DNA of 8,404 nt, from contig CAIJLF010000067.1 in assembly GCA_903821415.1 (NCBI GenBank), positions 1 to 8,404 of the forward strand, read 5' to 3'. Within the stretch, counting starts at the first letter, position 1. Each line of letters starts with the position of its first letter. The translations under genes and the position numbers were made by a program. The DNA is from an uncultured bacterium. Its GTDB lineage: Bacteria > Patescibacteriota > Minisyncoccia > Phycocordibacterales > UBA9973. This document shows positions 5,318-8,404 of the stretch, piece after piece. Under the pieces are notes generated by a model that was not told the origin of the DNA, did no database searches, and worked only from the letters and a program-made list of their open reading frames with translations.

Positions 5318-6637
5318 TTATCCCAAAAAATGCTTGGAATCTATGATATTATTAAATTCTGCTTCATTTAAATATTTTTTATTGATAACTATTTCCCTCA
5401 ATGTTTTGCTGCTCATCAATGATTCTCTTACCAGAGAAGAAACTAAGTCATACCCCAAGCGAGGAACTAAAAGTGTCGCATAAGCAGTCGAACGTTCTAA
5501 GTGATCTAAGCATTTTTCTTTATTTACTTTTATACCCCTTATACATAAAATTTCGAATTGATTAATTACTTCACTTGTGAGTTTAATTGAATCTATCAAT
5601 TTATCTACAATTATGGGGAGCATTACCCCTAATTCCATTTGAGAACTTTCAACTGCTTTTTCTATAGAGAGATTATTTCCTGATACTAAATAATATAATT
5701 GATTGACGGTTTCAGGCATTACTGGATTTACTTTACCTGGCATTATAGAAGAACCTTTTTGGAGTTCAGGTAAAGTTATTTCTCCTATTCCTCCGTTGGG
5801 ACCTGATGACATAAAACGAATATCATTTGCTATCTTAGATAAATCAACACAAAGAGATGTTACAGCTTGCGATATTATCAAAAAATCAATCTGACTACTT
5901 GTCTTAGACATTAGATTATTTGCTTTTTTAAATTTAGTTTTAGTTTCATTATTTAATTCTTTATAGACTTCTTTGGTATATTCTTTATTTGCATTTATTG
6001 AGTTCCCAATTGCGGTACCTCCTAAATTCAAAACTTTTGATAAATTTTCTGCGGATTTAACTATAGATATGTGCCTTTTCAAATTTTCAGTATAAGCAAG
6101 GAATTCCTCTCCCATTGTAGTCGGAACTGCATCTTGTAAGTGAGTGCGCCCAAGCTTTTTAATATTTTTAAATTCTTTAGATTTAATATTAAAGGCAGAA
6201 ACGAGAGACACTAATTTAATATTAAGGTCTTGTAATAAATAAAATGTAGAAATTTTCAAAGCGGTAGGGTTTATATCATTTGTTGACTGGCTCATATTGA
6301 CATGGTCGTTTGGATGGACTTTTATCTTTCCTTTTAAAATTTCACTTGCCATATTTGCTATGACCTCGTTTACATTCATATGACTTGCTGTACCAGCTCC
6401 ACCCTGTAAATAAGATACTGGAAATTGATTTTCATAACCACCACTAAGAATATCATCACAAGATTTAACAATAGCATCCTTGATCTCGAGACTTAAATTA
6501 CCAGATTTATAATTAGCTTTTGCTCCTACTTTTTTCAATAGTATTATAGATAAAATAAAGTTCATTTTAGTCACTTGAGTAGAAAAGGGGAAATTTTTCA
6601 ATGCTTTCTTAGTTTCATCTCCATAATATGTTTTCAT
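5318..6637 (-). CDS. aspA: Aspartate ammonia-lyase (aspartase/fumarase superfamily)
   Basis: This enzyme is expected to convert L-aspartate reversibly to fumarate and ammonia. The 439-residue protein shows the superfamily landmarks: GGAGTASHMNVNEVIAN (79-95), HPNDHVNMSQSTND (108-121), GRTHLQDAVP (163-172) and the flexible catalytic loop GSSIMPGKVNP (295-305) with the base serine. The continuation VMPETVNQ, together with GGTAIG and SSGPNGGIGEITLPE, is aspartase-like; fumarases usually have NPTQCE there. Two features are unusual. The N-terminus opens at MKTYYGDETKKALKNF, lacking about 15-20 residues that normally precede YYG, and an in-frame TAA at 6649-6647 excludes a longer start. His86 also stands where aspartases and fumarases usually have Asn in (T/S)NMN. 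Aspartase is the best call, fumarase the alternative. It is the first minus-strand gene, divergent from the metal transporter, and may read through into the sigma gene. Confidence 0.87.
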   Translation of the reverse strand: MKTYYGDETKKALKNFPFSTQVTKMNFILSIILLKKVGAKANYKSGNLSLEIKDAIVKSCDDILSGGYENQFPVSYLQGGAGTASHMNVNEVIANMASEILKGKIKVHPNDHVNMSQSTNDINPTALKISTFYLLQDLNIKLVSLVSAFNIKSKEFKNIKKLGRTHLQDAVPTTMGEEFLAYTENLKRHISIVKSAENLSKVLNLGGTAIGNSINANKEYTKEVYKELNNETKTKFKKANNLMSKTSSQIDFLIISQAVTSLCVDLSKIANDIRFMSSGPNGGIGEITLPELQKGSSIMPGKVNPVMPETVNQLYYLVSGNNLSIEKAVESSQMELGVMLPIIVDKLIDSIKLTSEVINQFEILCIRGIKVNKEKCLDHLERSTAYATLLVPRLGYDLVSSLVRESLMSSKTLREIVINKKYLNEAEFNNIIDSKHFLG

Positions 6638-6671
6638 AAGGATATTTTACTATTAGTTATATATATGTGAT

Positions 6672-6700
6672 ATTATACTCCAATCCTCTTAGTTTGTAAC
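6672..6700 (-). promoter_or_regulatory. aspA promoter in the divergent intergenic region
   Basis: On the minus strand a perfect TATAAT (6677-6672) is preceded, with a 17-base spacer, by GTTACA (6700-6695), which matches four of six -35 consensus positions. Transcription should begin near 6665, about 28 bases before the ATG. A second weak TAAAAT at 6649-6644, 6 bases before the ATG, could give a leaderless transcript. The 6638-6756 region otherwise holds only the forward promoter of the transporter gene. Confidence 0.55.
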
Positions 6701-6740
6701 CAATTCATAATATCAAAACCTGTATGACAGATAATATATA

Positions 6741-6749
6741 TGCTATAAT
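6741..6749 (+). promoter_or_regulatory. Extended -10 promoter of the CDF transporter gene
   Basis: TGCTATAAT is a perfect extended -10 element. Seven bases separate TATAAT from the ATG at 6757, the same spacing as at the sigma gene, so the mRNA should start at or one base before the ATG. The element lies inside the reading frame that would begin at the earlier ATG at 6724, which argues against that start. No convincing -35 box is present, as is usual with extended -10 promoters. Confidence 0.6.
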
Positions 6750-6756
6750 CCATCTC

Positions 6757-7767
6757 ATGTCACATAAATCAGAGGGAAATAAGTCAGTTATAGCAGCATT
6801 ATTCGGCAATACTTTCGTAACTATTATAAAAACATTCGTCGCCATAACATCTGGCTCTGCTTCTATGTTTGCTGAAAGTGTACATAGTTTTGCCGATACT
6901 TTAAACCAATCTCTTCTACTCATAGGCCTTAAGAGATCTAAAAGGCCAGCAGATGATTCTAGAGGTTATGGATACGGTATTGAAAGATTCTTCTGGTCAC
7001 TTATATCTGCATGTGGAATTCTTTTTATCGGTGCTGGTGTAACTGTATATCATTCGATAGATTCTCTATTGAAACACGATCCTATAAGTACTGTTCATAA
7101 TTACAATTATTTTACAATTTCTGTTTTATTAATAGCTTTAATTGTTGAAGGTATAACTCTATTTATCGCGGTCAAAGAACTAAAAGGCAAGCAAGGACTC
7201 ACTAAAGAAATTTTTGCAGAAGCTGACCCTATAACACTCGCAGTAGTCTATGAAGATGGAGCAGCTGTACTCGGTGTTTTAGTAGCACTTGGAGCACAAG
7301 TGTTAATGCACATAACAGGAAATGATATATACGACTCCATAGGAGGTATTATCGTTGGTATGATACTTGGATTTTTAGCAATATTACTAATAGTTAAAAA
7401 TCATCAGTACATTATAGGAAAATCATTGAGCGAAGAAACAACAGAAGAAATAACTGAATTATTACTAGAAGACCCTTGTATAGAAAATATTTCCGAGTTT
7501 AAGTCCGTAGCTATCGACATAAATAAATATAGAATTTATACGACAGTAGAATGGAATGGAACCCCTCTATACGAAGAGATTTATGAAGCTGGCGACCTAA
7601 AAGAAGAATTTGATAAGATTAAAGATAGTTTTAAAGAATTCACTAAACTTATGTTTAGAACTACAGACCGTATCCCCCGTTTAGTAGGTACACGTATAGA
7701 CGAAATAGAAAAAAGAATAAAAGATAAATTTCCAGAAATAGCTTACGTAGACATAGAGATCAACTAA
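6757..7767 (+). CDS. Cation diffusion facilitator family transporter (SLC30A9/ZnT9-like)
   Basis: This integral membrane protein is expected to export divalent metal (Zn2+, Mn2+, Fe2+ or similar) in exchange for protons. From this start it has 336 residues, with six helices at about 10-33, 35-59, 78-102, 117-139, 157-184 and 192-214, then a cytoplasmic domain of about 120 residues. Helix 2 carries AESVHSFADTLNQ, with the HxxxD metal-site pair (His43, Asp47). Helix 5 carries DPITLAVVYEDGAAVLG, where an adjacent Glu-Asp replaces the usual (H/D)xxxD. As I recall, AESxHSxxDTLNQ and EDxAAVLG are typical of the ZnT9-like branch, whose substrate is less certain than for YiiP. An ATG at 6724 would add 11 residues, but the promoter box lies within that stretch. 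The gene is divergent from aspA and followed by a DedA gene on the same strand. The metal cannot be read from sequence. Confidence 0.92.
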   Translation: MSHKSEGNKSVIAALFGNTFVTIIKTFVAITSGSASMFAESVHSFADTLNQSLLLIGLKRSKRPADDSRGYGYGIERFFWSLISACGILFIGAGVTVYHSIDSLLKHDPISTVHNYNYFTISVLLIALIVEGITLFIAVKELKGKQGLTKEIFAEADPITLAVVYEDGAAVLGVLVALGAQVLMHITGNDIYDSIGGIIVGMILGFLAILLIVKNHQYIIGKSLSEETTEEITELLLEDPCIENISEFKSVAIDINKYRIYTTVEWNGTPLYEEIYEAGDLKEEFDKIKDSFKEFTKLMFRTTDRIPRLVGTRIDEIEKRIKDKFPEIAYVDIEIN

Positions 7768-7785
7768 AAACTAAACATCATAGAT

Positions 7786-7804
7786 AAAATTATGATATAA
7801 TTTT
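7786..7804 (+). promoter_or_regulatory. DedA-gene promoter: extended -10 inside a palindrome
   Basis: TGATATAAT (7793-7801) is a perfect extended -10 box, 13 bases before the ATG at 7815, predicting a leader of only about 6-9 bases. The box lies in an exact inverted repeat, AAAATTAT-GAT-ATAATTTT (7786-7804). A second one, ATCATA-N8-TATGAT, spans 7777-7796. These may be an operator or a weak terminator for the transporter gene, which ends at 7767. In such AT-rich DNA, chance is a real alternative. Confidence 0.5.
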
Positions 7805-7814
7805 CAATATCATT

Positions 7815-8402
7815 ATGACTCTCTTCTTGCATAATTTAATCGTCTGGCTTGAGTCCTCAAAATATATTTTGTTATTTATAGGTACCATACTAGAAGGACC
7901 CGTCGTTATGATGGCTAGTGGTTTCCTATACAAATTAGGTTCATTTAGCTTCTTTCCTATGTATATAGCATTAGTCTTTGGAGACTTCGTCGCAGATATT
8001 TTATGGTACTGCCTCGGTAGATATGGCACGAGAAACGCAATTTATAAATACGGACACTACGTAGGAGTTACACCAGAAACTATAGCGAAAGTAGAAAACC
8101 AATTCCTTAAATTTCATCAGAAGATTCTTATCATATCAAAGCTTACTATGGGACTGGGTTTTGCTGCAGTTATACTTGTAGTAGCGGGAATGTTCAAAGT
8201 GCCATTTAAGAATTATGTAATACTAAACCTTGTGGGTGGGTTCATTTGGACAGCTTTCCTTATCGCTATAGGATTTTTCCTAGGAAATATTTTTCTTATC
8301 ATTCCAGGAACATTCAAAATAGCTTTTGCATTAGCCATCTTTATTGCATTTATATTTGGCTTAAGATATGCTAATAAATATCTGAAAAATAAAAATATAT
8401 AA
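7815..8402 (+). CDS. DedA family (SNARE-associated) membrane protein
   Basis: DedA proteins are inner-membrane proteins. Members such as YghB/YqjA are linked to membrane-potential and drug tolerance, and others to lipid scrambling. This 195-residue member shows the family order: an early acidic residue in TILEGPVVMMASGFLYKLG (Glu27), GDFVADILWYCLGRYGTR (57-73) matching the G-D-x-x-x-Y-x-x-GRxxG region, and an amphipathic stretch around 85-105. The signature helix follows as ISKLTMGLGFAAVILVVAGMF (108-127; split by KLT), then W145 and GFFLGN. At the position of the usual arginine-phenylalanine pair before the glycine-rich helix this protein has Lys109-Leu110, a divergent form I associate with CPR members. 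Hydrophobic segments at about 17-37, 45-66, 108-127, 135-159 and 163-184 support membrane location. The start follows the promoter box at short range and no Shine-Dalgarno sequence is seen. Substrate and role are unknown. Confidence 0.88.
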   Translation: MTLFLHNLIVWLESSKYILLFIGTILEGPVVMMASGFLYKLGSFSFFPMYIALVFGDFVADILWYCLGRYGTRNAIYKYGHYVGVTPETIAKVENQFLKFHQKILIISKLTMGLGFAAVILVVAGMFKVPFKNYVILNLVGGFIWTAFLIAIGFFLGNIFLIIPGTFKIAFALAIFIAFIFGLRYANKYLKNKNI

Positions 8403-8404
8403 TA

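Noticed and set aside
5250..5483. Open frame of 77 codons on the plus strand
   Set aside because: It runs antisense across the sigma-gene start, its promoter and the 3' end of aspA, and the translation shows no domain. It is a shadow of the real genes.
5703..5894. Open frame of 63 codons on the plus strand
   Set aside because: It is fully antisense to the conserved catalytic-loop region of aspA and has no family features.
6705..6923. Open frame of 72 codons on the minus strand
   Set aside because: It is antisense to the transporter's first helices and promoter; its hydrophobic look mirrors the opposite-strand membrane helices.
7790..8029. Open frame of 79 codons on the minus strand
   Set aside because: It is antisense to the DedA gene and would cover that gene's promoter; no recognisable domain.
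1..8404. CRISPR arrays, tRNA or rRNA genes, insertion sequences, prophage or toxin-antitoxin genes
   Set aside because: No spaced direct repeats, cloverleaf-like segments, transposase or integrase motifs, or small toxin-antitoxin pairs were seen on either strand.

Overview
The window is strongly AT-rich bacterial DNA (by eye about one third G+C) carrying ten convincing genes, packed with gaps of 1 to about 125 bases. Small single-domain proteins, short or coupled intergenic spaces, an almost complete lack of Shine-Dalgarno sequences, and several proteins resembling families I associate with candidate phyla radiation genomes (an ECF sigma factor with a three-helix membrane partner, a small secreted protein ending in an LGM-type tail, a divergent DedA protein) suggest a member of Patescibacteria/CPR. 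That placement is inference. TGA closes at least two genes at sensible family ends and no in-frame TGA has to be read through, so the standard bacterial code fits.

Layout. Bases 1-106 hold a purine-rich tandem repeat, perhaps the 3' tail of a rightward gene entering from outside. From 107 to 6637 every gene is on the minus strand, in three blocks. Read in transcription order: aspA (aspartate ammonia-lyase) stands first, at 6637-5318. Next come an ECF sigma factor (5278-4703) and a membrane protein overlapping it (4728-3973), followed by a small secreted protein (3847-3524). A strong hairpin ends that block. The last block is a tight operon of an NfsB-type nitroreductase, 6-phosphogluconolactonase (pgl), glucose-6-phosphate dehydrogenase (zwf) and a membrane-anchored META-domain protein. 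At 6638-6756 a divergent promoter region separates aspA from two plus-strand genes, a cation diffusion facilitator transporter and a DedA-family membrane protein, which run to the right edge.

How the genes may work together. zwf and pgl are the first two steps of the oxidative pentose phosphate pathway and make NADPH. The nitroreductase in front of them is an NAD(P)H-consuming flavoenzyme, so the operon looks like a reducing-power or redox-defence unit with an envelope META protein at its end. The sigma factor, the membrane protein with an outside C-terminal domain, and the secreted protein have the architecture of an envelope-sensing circuit: regulator, transmembrane anti-sigma candidate, exported output or sensor. 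This is the best candidate here for a poorly described system.

Promoters are unusually readable. TATAAT boxes lie just upstream of the sigma factor, the transporter, the DedA gene, aspA and the nitroreductase operon. In two cases exactly seven bases separate TATAAT from ATG, which predicts leaderless mRNAs. The boxes also move the starts of the nitroreductase (to 3348) and the transporter (to 6757) inward from the longest open frames.
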